DNA of 64,000 bases, taken from Lentimonas sp. CC4 (lineage in GTDB: Bacteria; Verrucomicrobiota; Verrucomicrobiia; Opitutales; Coraliomargaritaceae). Location of the stretch: NCBI RefSeq assembly GCF_902728235.1, contig NZ_CACVBO010000001.1, positions 2,814,001 to 2,878,000 of the forward strand, given 5' to 3'. The translations under genes were made by a program, and so were the position numbers. Positions 43,009 through 52,772 of this stretch are shown here, one piece after another. Numbering within the stretch: the first letter of the stretch is position 1; each line of letters opens with the position of its first letter. Below the pieces are notes generated by a model. It worked only from the letters and a program-made list of their open reading frames with translations. It ran no database searches and was not told the origin of the DNA.

Positions 43009-44547
43009 CTACCCTTTCAGATGTTCAGTCAAATCGGCGACGAAGTGGTCGAGGCTGGCTTGCTTGGATTCAAATCCGACAGGGAGGTTGAGCTCCTTTA
43101 ATGTCTGGGTTGTCATCGGGCCGATGCTGCCGAAGGTTGGCTTTGTGGCTTCTGGCTCTAGTGTGAGTGCTGCGGCTTGATCGACGAAAGATTTTACCGT
43201 TGAAGAGCTGGTAAACAGCACCGCATCGGCACCTTCCTTGCGGAAGCGTTCAGCGGCAGGGTGTTGGCTCAGATCGGTCTTGCTGGTCTTGTAGAGTGGC
43301 AAGGTGTCGACGATTGCACCGCCTTCGGTTTCGAGGCGTTTGACGAGTGTCTCGCGGTTTTGGTTGCCGGTCACGACGAGCATTTGAATGCTCTCGATCC
43401 CTTCATTTTTGATGAAGGTGGTTGCGAGGGCGTCGCCATTTGCCTTTGCGGGAACCAAATCGACTTTGAGATTATGCTTCGCGATTTCACGCGCGGTGGC
43501 GGATCCGACTGCAGCGATACGCATTGGCCCAAGGCAGCGAATGTCGTCGAATGCTTTATAAAACATATCAAAGAACGACTTTACGCCATTTACACTGGTG
43601 AAAATGATCCACTCGTAAATGGCGATACCGGCGAATATTTCTGCCAGTTGCTGCTGGTTGACGTCGGGCTTGACTTCGATGAATGGCAATTCGATGACCT
43701 CGGCGCCGTTGCTTTCGAGCATGGCTGTGAGTTGGCCGGCTTGGTCGCGTGCGCGTGTCACAACGACGCGCTTGCCCATCAGCGGGCGGCCTTCGAACCA
43801 TTCGGTCTTCGTGCGTTGTGCGACGACTTGGCCAATGATGATCATCGCAGGTGTGCCGAGTCCAGCCGCTTCGATATCGTCAATGATGCTATCAACGGTG
43901 CCGTAAACGGAGCGCTGGCGATTGAGCGTGGCCCATTGGATGACGCCGACCGGCATTTCACCCGACATGCCACCAGCTTTGAGTTCGCCCAAGATACGTG
44001 GCAGTTGGCCGAGGCTCATGTAGAGGCAGAGTGTGCCCTTGCCTTTGGCGTGTAGCTTAAAGTCGATGCTGATCGTGTGTTTCTCTGGGTTTTCATGTCC
44101 GGTGAGAAACGTGATCGAGGAACTATAATCGCGATGGGAGAGGGGGATGCCTGCGTAAGCGGCGGCTGCGAGTGCTGCGGTGACGCCTGGGACAATCTCG
44201 AAGGGGATTTTGTCAGCCTGTAGTTCTGCGAGTTCTTCACCGCCACGCCCGAACACAAAAGGGTCGCCGCCTTTGAGGCGCACGACTTGTAGGCCTTTGT
44301 GTGCCCGATCGACTAAGATCTCTTCGATCTCATCTTGGGGGATCGAGTGCATGCCTGAGCGCTTGCCGACATAGACCTTTTCTGAGTCGGGGCGTGCCCA
44401 TTCCAACAGCTTTGGGTTGGCAAGGTAGTCGTAAACGATGACGTCTGCGGCTTCGATCAGTTCGCGTGCGCGCACAGTGACGAGACCTGGATCGCCAGGG
44501 CCTGCGCCGATGAGAGTGACTTTACCTGTTGTTTTTTGAGAAGACAT
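43009..44547 (-). CDS. Fused uroporphyrinogen-III C-methyltransferase / uroporphyrinogen-III synthase
   Basis: Two tetrapyrrole enzymes in one chain. Residues 1-255 are CobA/SUMT: VTLIGAGPGDPGLVTVRARE, RLKGGDPFVFGRGGEEL, the PGVTAALAAAAYAGIPLSHR block, and MYMSLG-like LCLYMSLGQL, which methylate uroporphyrinogen III toward siroheme or cobalamin. Residues about 260-510 are HemD (KRVVVTRARDQAGQLTAMLE ... ADAVLFTSSSTVKSF), which closes the ring of hydroxymethylbilane. It lies 111 bp downstream of hemC, whose product is the HemD substrate. The cobA-hemD fusion is known in several phyla. It may feed the B12 needed by NrdJ, but no later cob genes are in view. Confidence 0.95.
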   Translation of the reverse strand: MSSQKTTGKVTLIGAGPGDPGLVTVRARELIEAADVIVYDYLANPKLLEWARPDSEKVYVGKRSGMHSIPQDEIEEILVDRAHKGLQVVRLKGGDPFVFGRGGEELAELQADKIPFEIVPGVTAALAAAAYAGIPLSHRDYSSSITFLTGHENPEKHTISIDFKLHAKGKGTLCLYMSLGQLPRILGELKAGGMSGEMPVGVIQWATLNRQRSVYGTVDSIIDDIEAAGLGTPAMIIIGQVVAQRTKTEWFEGRPLMGKRVVVTRARDQAGQLTAMLESNGAEVIELPFIEVKPDVNQQQLAEIFAGIAIYEWIIFTSVNGVKSFFDMFYKAFDDIRCLGPMRIAAVGSATAREIAKHNLKVDLVPAKANGDALATTFIKNEGIESIQMLVVTGNQNRETLVKRLETEGGAIVDTLPLYKTSKTDLSQHPAAERFRKEGADAVLFTSSSTVKSFVDQAAALTLEPEATKPTFGSIGPMTTQTLKELNLPVGFESKQASLDHFVADLTEHLKG

Positions 44548-44635
44548 GTTTTGAGAATTAAAAATTGAAAATTAGGAATTACGAGGGGACAGCCGGAGAT
44601 GGCGTAGCAATTGAGGGCGATGCCATTCTAGTGAT

Positions 44636-44662
44636 CGCGGTTCGCGCAAGCACGACCCCTAC
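44636..44662 (-). repeat. Repeat shared with the 9318 element
   Basis: On the minus strand this stretch reads GTAGGGG, three variable bases, TGCTTGCG, three variable bases, ACCGCG, identical at 21 of 27 positions to 9375-9401. It overlaps the end of hemC and supplies its TAG stop codon. Confidence 0.5.
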
Positions 44663-45519
44663 GAATTGAATTGAAGGTCGTTGAAGATGGATTCGAGAAT
44701 TGGCTCGATGTCGTCGAGTGAGTCGAGCTCGAACTCGAAAGAGGTGTGTCCGGTTTCCGGATGAAAAATATAAAAGGTGCCGTCTGTATAGTGTGCGCCG
44801 ACGGGTGTTTGGCAGCCGCCTCCGAGTTTACGTAGAAAGGCACGTTCGAGTTCGACGGCGAGTTTGGTCTGTTCGCAGAACAGGTGCTCGTATTTCGGCA
44901 GATCGGCTGCGCGGCATTGGATGGCGATCGCAGCTTGTCCTGGTGCGGGCACGACTTGCTCGATGGGGAGCTCGACGAATTCGAGTCCTTCGTGGGCGGT
45001 GATGTCGAGGCGATCAAGTCCTGCGGCAGCGAGTAGGGTGGCATCAGCTTCGCCTTCGGTGATTTTACGCAGGCGTGTGCCGACATTGCCGCGAATGGTG
45101 GTCCATTCAGCATTGTCGCGGATCAGCCCGAGTTGTGCGCGGCGGCGTGGGCTACTGGTAGCGATGGCCGTTGGCTCTGGGCAGTCGGAGCGGTGCACGA
45201 GCACATCGGTGGCACGTGCGCGTGGCATATAGCCGGCAACGTGTAGGTCTGCCTGAAACGCGGTTGGCATGTCTTTGGCGCTATGCACTGCTAGTTGAGC
45301 GCGGCCGTCGAGTAGGGCGTCTTCCAGTTCTTTAGTAAAGAGGCCGATGCCGCCACGTTTCTCGAGCGACCAACTGAGTCGCTCATCCACCTTGGTGGTG
45401 AGATGTAGTTCCTCGAAGTGATCTTCGGGGAGCTTCGCTTGTAGCCATGCGAGCACCATCTCGGTTTGCTTGAGTGCGAGTGGACTTTTGCGGGTGGCGA
45501 TATGTATTGGTGTGGCCAT
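44659..45519 (-). CDS. hemC: Porphobilinogen deaminase (hydroxymethylbilane synthase)
   Basis: Polymerises four porphobilinogens to hydroxymethylbilane in the cytosol. IATRKSPLALKQTEMVLAWL at the N-terminus, VHSAKDMPTAF, and RRRAQLGLIR are conserved; C236 in LGGGCQTPVGAHY carries the dipyrromethane cofactor. It is somewhat short (286 residues against 313 in E. coli), truncated in the C-terminal domain, as in several non-proteobacterial forms. It precedes cobA/hemD with the same orientation, and its stop lies in a repeat. Confidence 0.94.
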   Translation of the reverse strand: MATPIHIATRKSPLALKQTEMVLAWLQAKLPEDHFEELHLTTKVDERLSWSLEKRGGIGLFTKELEDALLDGRAQLAVHSAKDMPTAFQADLHVAGYMPRARATDVLVHRSDCPEPTAIATSSPRRRAQLGLIRDNAEWTTIRGNVGTRLRKITEGEADATLLAAAGLDRLDITAHEGLEFVELPIEQVVPAPGQAAIAIQCRAADLPKYEHLFCEQTKLAVELERAFLRKLGGGCQTPVGAHYTDGTFYIFHPETGHTSFEFELDSLDDIEPILESIFNDLQFNS

Positions 45520-45581
45520 GAACTGGTGAACATTGAACGCTCAACTCTGAACGTCGAATATAGATGATGTGAGTGTAACCA

Positions 45582-45620
45582 AAGAAAAAGCGGCCGACGG
45601 TATGAAACCGACGACCGCTT
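45582..45620 (-). terminator. Rho-independent terminator after ilvC
   Basis: On the minus strand AAGCGGTCGTCGG and its near-inverse CCGTCGGCCGCTT flank the loop TTTCATA (11 of 13 pairs), followed by TTTTCTTT. It lies 25 bp after the ilvC stop. Confidence 0.8.
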
Positions 45621-45645
45621 GAAATTTTAAAAGAAGCTATAAAGC

Positions 45646-46674
<1,029 letters not shown>

Positions 46675-46730
46675 ATTTATCTTTGATTGTGGGAATACTT
46701 TTTCCCGGATTAAAAAAAGGATGGGCGGAA

Positions 46731-47204
46731 TTATCCGCGTTTGAGAGCTAGGTTACCAGTGCGTGCCATCTCGACGATGCCATAGGGCTCGATAAGATTT
46801 AGGAAGGCTTGAACCTTATTAGCATTACCAGTCATTTCGATATTCACGGAGTCGGAAGCAACGTCGATAATCTTCGCACGGAAGATGTCGCAGACTTGCA
46901 TGATTTCGGATCGTTGAGCTGCTGGTGCATTGACCTTCAGGATCACGAGCTCGCGCTCTGTTGCTTGACCGCTAGAGAATTCAGTCACTTCCAAGACGTT
47001 GATGAATTTATTCACCTGCTTGATGACTTGATCTAGCGCTTCGTCGTCGCCAATGATTGTGGCGGTGATACGTGAGAACCGATCGTCGATCATAGGTCCC
47101 ACATTCAAAGTTTCGATATTAAAGCCGCGACCACTGAACATGCCAGCGATACGAGCGAGAACTCCGAACTTATTTTCAACGAGGATAGATATGATGTGGC
47201 GCAT
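46731..47204 (-). CDS. ilvN: Acetolactate synthase small (regulatory) subunit
   Basis: Binds valine and controls the catalytic subunit IlvB/IlvI. Start at [23 protein letters not shown] (47204); the ORF that continues to 47303 is the tRNA-Val gene read as protein. The ACT domain ([30 protein letters not shown], residues about 4-35) and the C-terminal domain ([47 protein letters not shown]) match. The large subunit is not adjacent. ilvC follows at 56 bp. Confidence 0.96.
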   Translation of the reverse strand: MRHIISILVENKFGVLARIAGMFSGRGFNIETLNVGPMIDDRFSRITATIIGDDEALDQVIKQVNKFINVLEVTEFSSGQATERELVILKVNAPAAQRSEIMQVCDIFRAKIIDVASDSVNIEMTGNANKVQAFLNLIEPYGIVEMARTGNLALKRG

Positions 47205-47241
47205 GATAAAGGAGCCTCGCGGCTCAAACTTGATAGGAAAA

Positions 47242-47318
47242 TGGTAGACGGAGAGGGATTCGAACCCACGACCCCCTCGGTGTAAACGAGGTGCTCTAAC
47301 CAACTGAGCTATCCGTCC
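47242..47318 (-). tRNA. tRNA-Val (anticodon UAC), CCA encoded
   Basis: Read on the minus strand: acceptor GGACGGA pairs with TCCGTCT, D-arm GCTC/GAGC, anticodon stem CCTCG/CGAGG around the loop TTTACAC giving anticodon TAC, T-loop TTCGAAT, discriminator A and an encoded CCA. The T stem GTGGG/CCCTC has one T-T mismatch, unusual but common enough as variation. It ends 37 bp before the ilvN ATG. Confidence 0.95.
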
Positions 47319-47513
47319 TCAAGTTTGGAAAGTCGAGAAACATGGTGTGGATGAATGGTGAATCAAGCCTTATTTTGAGGTAATGTCACTTTTCTTTTCA
47401 TTTTGTCTATAAAAGGTAAATTTTTTAAGAAGAGTTGCTTTCTCATGGTTAGTAAAATGGGATGCACGATTATGACCATAGCATCCGCAGAAGGGAGATC
47501 GATTTGTAGTTAG

Positions 47514-50500
47514 ATGAAGCGGCGGGATCTGAGATTTTGGGTTAATTATTTCCTAGCATTCTTGAGTGTTGCTTTTGCCGCTCAAGTGGCAGTGGTGGTC
47601 GCAGATCCGCAGTTTGGCGATCACATTAATCAGATTGCGCCAGTCTTTGGTGTGGCGATGGGCATTGTCTGGGTCGGTGGCCTACGGTATGTGCCCGCCG
47701 TTTTCTTTGGCGCGTTGTTGCCTGCGGTCTTTACGGGACACCACTTATTGATGATGTTGAGTGTGCCGCTGGCGGTGCTCGCATCTGCAATTCTGAGCCA
47801 GCGGCTCTTACATCAACTACATGTCCATATTAATATGACGCGCATTCGAGATGCACTGATTATTATTTTTTGTGGCATTCTAATTAGCACGTGTTTCGGG
47901 GCGATCATCGAATCGGTGTTTCAATGCCACAGCCATGGTGGTATCAGCTGGGAGGAGTTCACTCCATTATACTTAACCAATTGGTTGGCGGCTGGGGTGG
48001 GCTCCATCATTATCATTCCCTTTATACTGGCGTGGGCTGATCGGGACGGTTTTTCGTTGAAAGGGGCGCAATTTCTAGAAGTTGGCGTCTGGCTACTGAC
48101 TTTGGTTGGTTTTGGGATGGTGACATTTCTAAATTGGGCACCCACTGACGTGCTACTTTACCCGATGGAACTTGCGATCTTTCCGATCATGGCATGGTCG
48201 GCGATTCGTTTTGGTCTACGAGGTGCCTCGGCGGGAGTGCTGGTGCTTGCGATGACTGCGGTATGGGCACTCGTTCCTGTTTTTGCAGAAGAAGCCAGAA
48301 TGACACAGAGTCCCGCGAATGTCTGGATATTTGTCGGCATCGTTTCGATTACTTCAATTTGCTTGGCTGCGGTCATGACTGAGTTGCGTCATCGAGAGTC
48401 TCAGATTGCAGAGAACGAGAGCCGCTTACGCGCATTTACCGGAGCGCTACCTGATATCGCTTTCGTGCTGTCCGAGACGGGGAAGATTGTCGATGTGTTT
48501 TCTGCGAACGCGACTGTTGAGGCGAACCACCGAATCTCTAATTCTCAGAGTGTGGTTGATCTGCCTTTGAACGCAGTGTTTGAACCAGCGATTTGTCAGT
48601 CGTTTTTTGATACGATTTCAGTGGCGTTGTCGACTGGTGAAGTTCAAAGCCTTGAGTATTCTCTGGAGTCGGTTAATGCTGATAAACATTGGTTCAATGC
48701 ACGGGTGTCACCGATGTATTCGGAGGGAATGAGCGCAGCGGATCGAGTCGTATGGGTGGCGTATGATATTACCTCTCGAAAGAGTGCGGAGGCCGATCTG
48801 ATGCAGCGCGATGTCGTGCTCAATGCCACTGCCTGTGCGAACCATACATTGCTGACTACGGTTCATTTTGGTGAGGCGATCGAACGAGCGATGCGCGAAA
48901 TTGGTATGGCACTAGGTGTTGATCGTAGCGTGGTATTTGAAATTACTGGCCATCCGGCTGAGTCCTATCATACTTGTAATCCGCGATTTGAGTGGTTGAA
49001 GGATGATTCTTATAAAAGTATTTTGAATCACCCTTCATCGAAGAATACACCATTTGAGGACTTTTTTCCTGGTTGGCATGAGCAGTTGCTGGAGGGTGAT
49101 ATCATCTGCCTTGAAGGCGTAAATGATCATCGTTTGAACCCTACTTTAATGCGTGACCTGGAGAGTGCGTCCCTACTCGTTGTGCCAATGTGGCTGGAGG
49201 GTGAGCTCTACGGATGTTTAATAGTTGATTATTGTAAGCAAAAGCATCACTGGAATGAGTCAGAGATCAATGCAGTGCGCGTGCTGGCTTCGAGTATTTC
49301 TGGTTTGATCATCATGCGTGAACGCGAGGAGGAATTGCGCGTCGCGCGTGATCAGGCGAATTCTGCGAGTATGGCAAAAGGCGATTTTTTGGCGATGATG
49401 AGCCATGAAATTCGCACGCCGATGAATGCGATCATCGGCTATACGGATCTCATGCTTCAGACCGAGTTAGAAGAAATGCAGGCTGAGCATGCGGCTATTA
49501 TTAAGCGTAGCGGCAAGGCGCTGTTGAATTTGATTAATAACATTCTCGACTATTCTAAAATCGAAGCACGCACGCTGGAGCTGGAATCGAATCAGTTCGA
49601 TATCGAGCAAGTGATATGCGAAGCGCTTGGCTATGTGCTGCCGATGGCGAATGAAAAGGGGCTTCGCGTCGATTACGATATCGATCCAGACGTCGGAGAA
49701 GTTTACATCGGGGATGCACATCGTATTCGGCAGATATTGATCAATCTAGCGAGCAACGCGGTGAAGTTTACCGAAAATGGCTCGGTATTACTGAGCGTGT
49801 GTATGAATCAATGGAAGTCGAATGAAGTGGCTGACACGCTATGCTTCGAGGTTCAGGATACGGGGTGTGGTATCGCGCATGACAAATTTGATCGCTTGTT
49901 TAAACCATTCTCTCAAGTCGGAGTATCGACGGCTCGTGAATTTGGTGGCACGGGCTTGGGCTTAGTGATTTGCCAGCGCTTGGTGGAACGTATGGGTGGA
50001 GAAATATGGGCGGAAAGCACGCTCGGCGAAGGCTCAAGCTTTCAATTTATAATACCACTTTCGCGCCCAGAGCAATTACAAGCGAGCGCCACGGCTAATA
50101 GTCATATCGATACGGACAGTTCAGACGTGGATCGACTTCAGGATGATTTTGCACAAGAGCACCCATTGAGACTTTTAGTCTGTGAGGACGATGAGGATAA
50201 TCGATGGGTGATGAAAGAGCTGCTCGAAATTCTTGGTTACCAAGCGCATGTTGCGCATGACGGGGATCAGGCCATCGAGATCATGCAACGGGGCATTTAT
50301 GATGTCGTGCTAATGGATGTGCGCTTGCCAGGTCGGAGCGGCATCGAACTGACGGAGGCGATTCGCAACGGTGAGTTTGAAGAAAATGACGCAGAGCAGT
50401 ATATCATCGCCGTGACTGCATTTGCGATGAATGAGGATCGCGAACGATGCCTCGCCGCTGGAATGAATGACTATTTGAGTAAGCCACTCGAAGTGGCTCG

Positions 50501-50546
50501 TTTAAAAGATGCGCTGTCTCGAGCGCATTCTGCTTTAATTTCGTAA
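47514..50546 (+). CDS. Hybrid sensor histidine kinase with MASE1-like membrane domain, PAS and GAF
   Basis: Membrane signalling protein, 1010 residues. Residues about 10-290 carry eight or so hydrophobic segments of the MASE1 type (VFGVAMGIVWVGGLRYVPAVFFGALLP). Residues about 300-425 form a PAS domain, about 435-610 a GAF domain, about 620-690 the dimerisation domain with phospho-histidine H631 in MSHEIRTPMN, about 735-860 the ATPase (NLASNAVKF, DTGCGIAHDKFDRLF, GGTGLGLVICQRLV) and about 885-1003 a receiver with D935 in VVLMDVRLPG. A stand-alone partner is not next to it. The signal is unknown. Confidence 0.93.
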   Translation: MKRRDLRFWVNYFLAFLSVAFAAQVAVVVADPQFGDHINQIAPVFGVAMGIVWVGGLRYVPAVFFGALLPAVFTGHHLLMMLSVPLAVLASAILSQRLLHQLHVHINMTRIRDALIIIFCGILISTCFGAIIESVFQCHSHGGISWEEFTPLYLTNWLAAGVGSIIIIPFILAWADRDGFSLKGAQFLEVGVWLLTLVGFGMVTFLNWAPTDVLLYPMELAIFPIMAWSAIRFGLRGASAGVLVLAMTAVWALVPVFAEEARMTQSPANVWIFVGIVSITSICLAAVMTELRHRESQIAENESRLRAFTGALPDIAFVLSETGKIVDVFSANATVEANHRISNSQSVVDLPLNAVFEPAICQSFFDTISVALSTGEVQSLEYSLESVNADKHWFNARVSPMYSEGMSAADRVVWVAYDITSRKSAEADLMQRDVVLNATACANHTLLTTVHFGEAIERAMREIGMALGVDRSVVFEITGHPAESYHTCNPRFEWLKDDSYKSILNHPSSKNTPFEDFFPGWHEQLLEGDIICLEGVNDHRLNPTLMRDLESASLLVVPMWLEGELYGCLIVDYCKQKHHWNESEINAVRVLASSISGLIIMREREEELRVARDQANSASMAKGDFLAMMSHEIRTPMNAIIGYTDLMLQTELEEMQAEHAAIIKRSGKALLNLINNILDYSKIEARTLELESNQFDIEQVICEALGYVLPMANEKGLRVDYDIDPDVGEVYIGDAHRIRQILINLASNAVKFTENGSVLLSVCMNQWKSNEVADTLCFEVQDTGCGIAHDKFDRLFKPFSQVGVSTAREFGGTGLGLVICQRLVERMGGEIWAESTLGEGSSFQFIIPLSRPEQLQASATANSHIDTDSSDVDRLQDDFAQEHPLRLLVCEDDEDNRWVMKELLEILGYQAHVAHDGDQAIEIMQRGIYDVVLMDVRLPGRSGIELTEAIRNGEFEENDAEQYIIAVTAFAMNEDRERCLAAGMNDYLSKPLEVARLKDALSRAHSALIS

Positions 50547-50907
50547 GATCGTTCGATTGCCTTCAGGGGGGAGACTGCGCTTTGAGTGACGTATGAAACT
50601 ATATTCAGGAGTTAGGCGGAGGTCTGCGGCACGACTGACCTTGCCAAGTCCGTAGATGGCGTAGCAAATAAGGAGTTAGTCGTGAGTCGCTTAGGCTCAA
50701 GAATACCGTTGCCAATTTGGCGAACTGCAACATCTACATAATCCTAGATTCAGGAGTTAGAAGTTAGGAGTCAGAAGTTAGTCTTTGATTATGAAGCCTT
50801 TGTAGATTCTCCTATAGCCGCCAATTTGGCGAGCGTCTAGGGCTCCATAAAACACTGATGCTCAGCTTCTAACTCCTTCCTCCTGACTTCAAACGACTCT
50901 TTTAAGT
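50547..50907. other. Intergenic region, 361 bp, with short repeats
   Basis: Noncoding. Holds GGAGTTAG/AAGTTAG-type short repeats at about 50753-50781 inverted at about 50867-50891, a 13-bp direct repeat GCCAATTTGGCGA at 50711-50723 and 50820-50832, and AGATGGCGTAGCAA at about 50654, which recurs at 44598. No gene seen. Confidence 0.6.
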
Positions 50908-51708
50908 ATGAAAATAGCACTGGCACAATTTGAGGTTCACCGAGGTAATCCTGCTGCAAACTTGGAGGCGATCGCGGCATGGGTCGCTGAAGCGAAAGCG
51001 GGTGGTGCGGGGGCAGTTTTTTTACCGGAGATGTGCACGACAGGATTTGATTGGAAGCGATGCCGTGAGCTATTGCCTGAAGCGGCAGAACATCGTGTTC
51101 GGCTTGCGGCGCTCGCGAAGGTTAATGACATCGCGATTTGTGGCTCATTTCTAGAGCAAACCGAGTCAGGGTGTCCCGCCAATGCGCTGACATACTTTGA
51201 GCGTTCAGGAGCTGTGGCGGCGCATTATCGTAAGGTGCATTTGTTTACGCTGTTCGGTGAACAGAAACATGTGGAAGCAGGGGAGCGTATTGTGACCGCT
51301 GAAACCGAACTGGGGCGAGTTGGTTGTAGTGTCTGTTACGACCTGCGGTTCCCCGAGTTATTTCGAAAATGCGCGCTCGATGGTGCTGTAATTCAAGTTT
51401 TACCAGCAGCGTTTCCGCATCCACGACTCGCGCATTGGCGCACCTTAATCCAAGCACGTGCGATCGAGAATCAATCCTATTTCATCGCGACGAATCAGTG
51501 CGGTGTCGAAGGGCACGGATCATCCGTGGGAGAAACGCGCTATTTCGGCCACTCCATGGTGGTCGATCCGTGGGGAGAGATTTTGCTAGAAGCCGATGAA
51601 TGCGAAGGCGTGCACTTCGTTGATATTGATATCGAGAAAGTTGCGAAAACACGCAGCGCGCTGACGGCGCTGAAGGACCGGCGTCCTGAGTTGTATGGCA
51701 CTGACTAG
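50908..51708 (+). CDS. Carbon-nitrogen hydrolase (nitrilase/omega-amidase family)
   Basis: Amidase of the nitrilase superfamily, probably acting on a small amide such as alpha-ketoglutaramate (Nit2-type). Catalytic triad E41 (VFLPEMCTTGFD), K109 (HYRKVHLFTLFGE) and C143 (CSVCYDLRFPELF) is complete, followed by WRTLIQARAIENQSYFIATNQCG and the HSMVVDPWGEILLEAD motif. 266 residues, cytosolic. The ATG at 50908 has no strong ribosome binding site. Stands alone, upstream of a repeat spacer and rpe. Confidence 0.9.
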   Translation: MKIALAQFEVHRGNPAANLEAIAAWVAEAKAGGAGAVFLPEMCTTGFDWKRCRELLPEAAEHRVRLAALAKVNDIAICGSFLEQTESGCPANALTYFERSGAVAAHYRKVHLFTLFGEQKHVEAGERIVTAETELGRVGCSVCYDLRFPELFRKCALDGAVIQVLPAAFPHPRLAHWRTLIQARAIENQSYFIATNQCGVEGHGSSVGETRYFGHSMVVDPWGEILLEADECEGVHFVDIDIEKVAKTRSALTALKDRRPELYGTD

Positions 51709-51776
51709 TAGCCTATAACATTCAAAACTTCGCAAATCCTATGTTTTGGCTACAAACATCGAACATTGAACTTTTA

Positions 51777-51849
51777 ACATCGAACGTCCAATACACATTG
51801 GAATGAAAGCGAATTTCTATTCAAAATTGGACGTTTCACGTTCGATGTT
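51777..51849. repeat. Imperfect inverted repeat (hairpin)
   Basis: The arm AACATCGAACGTCCAA at 51777-51792 pairs with 51827-51849 except for a 7-base insertion in the right arm. Flanking GAACATTGAAC and CGAACGTTC-like words resemble those at 45533-45560. Lies between the amidase gene and convergent rpe. Confidence 0.5.
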
Positions 51850-51940
51850 CGACGTTCATGCCGACCAAACTCCAAATACTTCAGCTCTTCGAAGTGTTTC
51901 GAGAAGCAGATAAATACGAAACAACGCGAGAGATAAGGCA

Positions 51941-52609
51941 CTAGGCAGTGACCGACGCACTAAAGGCTTTGCGGTCTTCTGCTTTGAAAAATGCGGTGCC
52001 AGCCACGAGTGTATCGACGCCACGTGAAGTGCAGGATCCCGCAGTTTTGAGATCAACGCCACCATCGACTTCGAGGCGATAATTAAGCCCTAGTTCTTCG
52101 CGCCACTGGGCGAAGGTTTCAAATTTAGGCAGCACATCTTCGCGGAAGCTTTGCCCGCCGAAGCCTGGTTGCACCGTCATGAGCAGCACAATGTCGCATT
52201 CGGCTAGGAATGGTTTCGCGGCTTCTGCAGGTGTATCCGGGTTGAGCACGACGCCGCATTTGCAACCACGTGCCTTGATGCGCTGCAACGTCTCGGCGAT
52301 CGGGTAGTCAGGCTCCACGTGAATCGTGACCTGATCGGCTCCCGCATCGATAAACGCGTCGACGAATTTGTCGGGATTATCGAGCATCAAATGGACATCA
52401 AAGAACAAGTCCGAAGCCGAACGCATCGCCTTAATTGTTTGTGGCCCGAATGTTAGGTTCGGCACGAAATGCCCATCCATAATGTCGAGGTGCACCCAGC
52501 TCAATCCAGCCGCTTCAATTTCTTTCAAGCTGCTTTTTAGGTCGGCGTGGTCGCCTGCAAGTATGGAGGGAGCTAGGATTTTTTCGTGTGAACTTTGCAT
52601 GGACGGCAT
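51941..52609 (-). CDS. rpe: Ribulose-phosphate 3-epimerase
   Basis: Interconverts ribulose-5-phosphate and xylulose-5-phosphate in the pentose phosphate pathway. Features are LAPSILAGDHADL, the WVHLDIMDGHFVPNLTFGP metal site with the catalytic aspartate, FDVHLMLDNPDKF, and the phosphate-binding TVQPGFGGQSF and VDGGVDLKTA blocks. Start at MPSMQSSHEK (52609) is one of three candidates: MQSSHEKILA (52600) and a TTG at 52636 are in frame, and none has a clear ribosome binding site. About 222 residues matches the family. Confidence 0.95.
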   Translation of the reverse strand: MPSMQSSHEKILAPSILAGDHADLKSSLKEIEAAGLSWVHLDIMDGHFVPNLTFGPQTIKAMRSASDLFFDVHLMLDNPDKFVDAFIDAGADQVTIHVEPDYPIAETLQRIKARGCKCGVVLNPDTPAEAAKPFLAECDIVLLMTVQPGFGGQSFREDVLPKFETFAQWREELGLNYRLEVDGGVDLKTAGSCTSRGVDTLVAGTAFFKAEDRKAFSASVTA

Positions 52610-52772
52610 GCAAAAGCGGATTTCAGGCACTGGCAAGACCAGCGTTTCGCTTTTTATAATCTTAAAAATCCTTAGTCAGCTTGTGTCCGACGCGCCGTTG
52701 TCGTTTTGAAAAAGTGACTGACTTGGCGTTGTGCGTCTTGCTGGAGCGTAGCAATCAAGCACAAGTGTAAGC

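Noticed and set aside
43261-44055. Long open frame on the plus strand (264 codons) over the cobA/hemD gene
   Set aside because: It is antisense to a clearly conserved fusion gene and its translation shows no family features.
47205-47303. N-terminal extension of ilvN
   Set aside because: The extension is the complement of the tRNA-Val gene read as protein.
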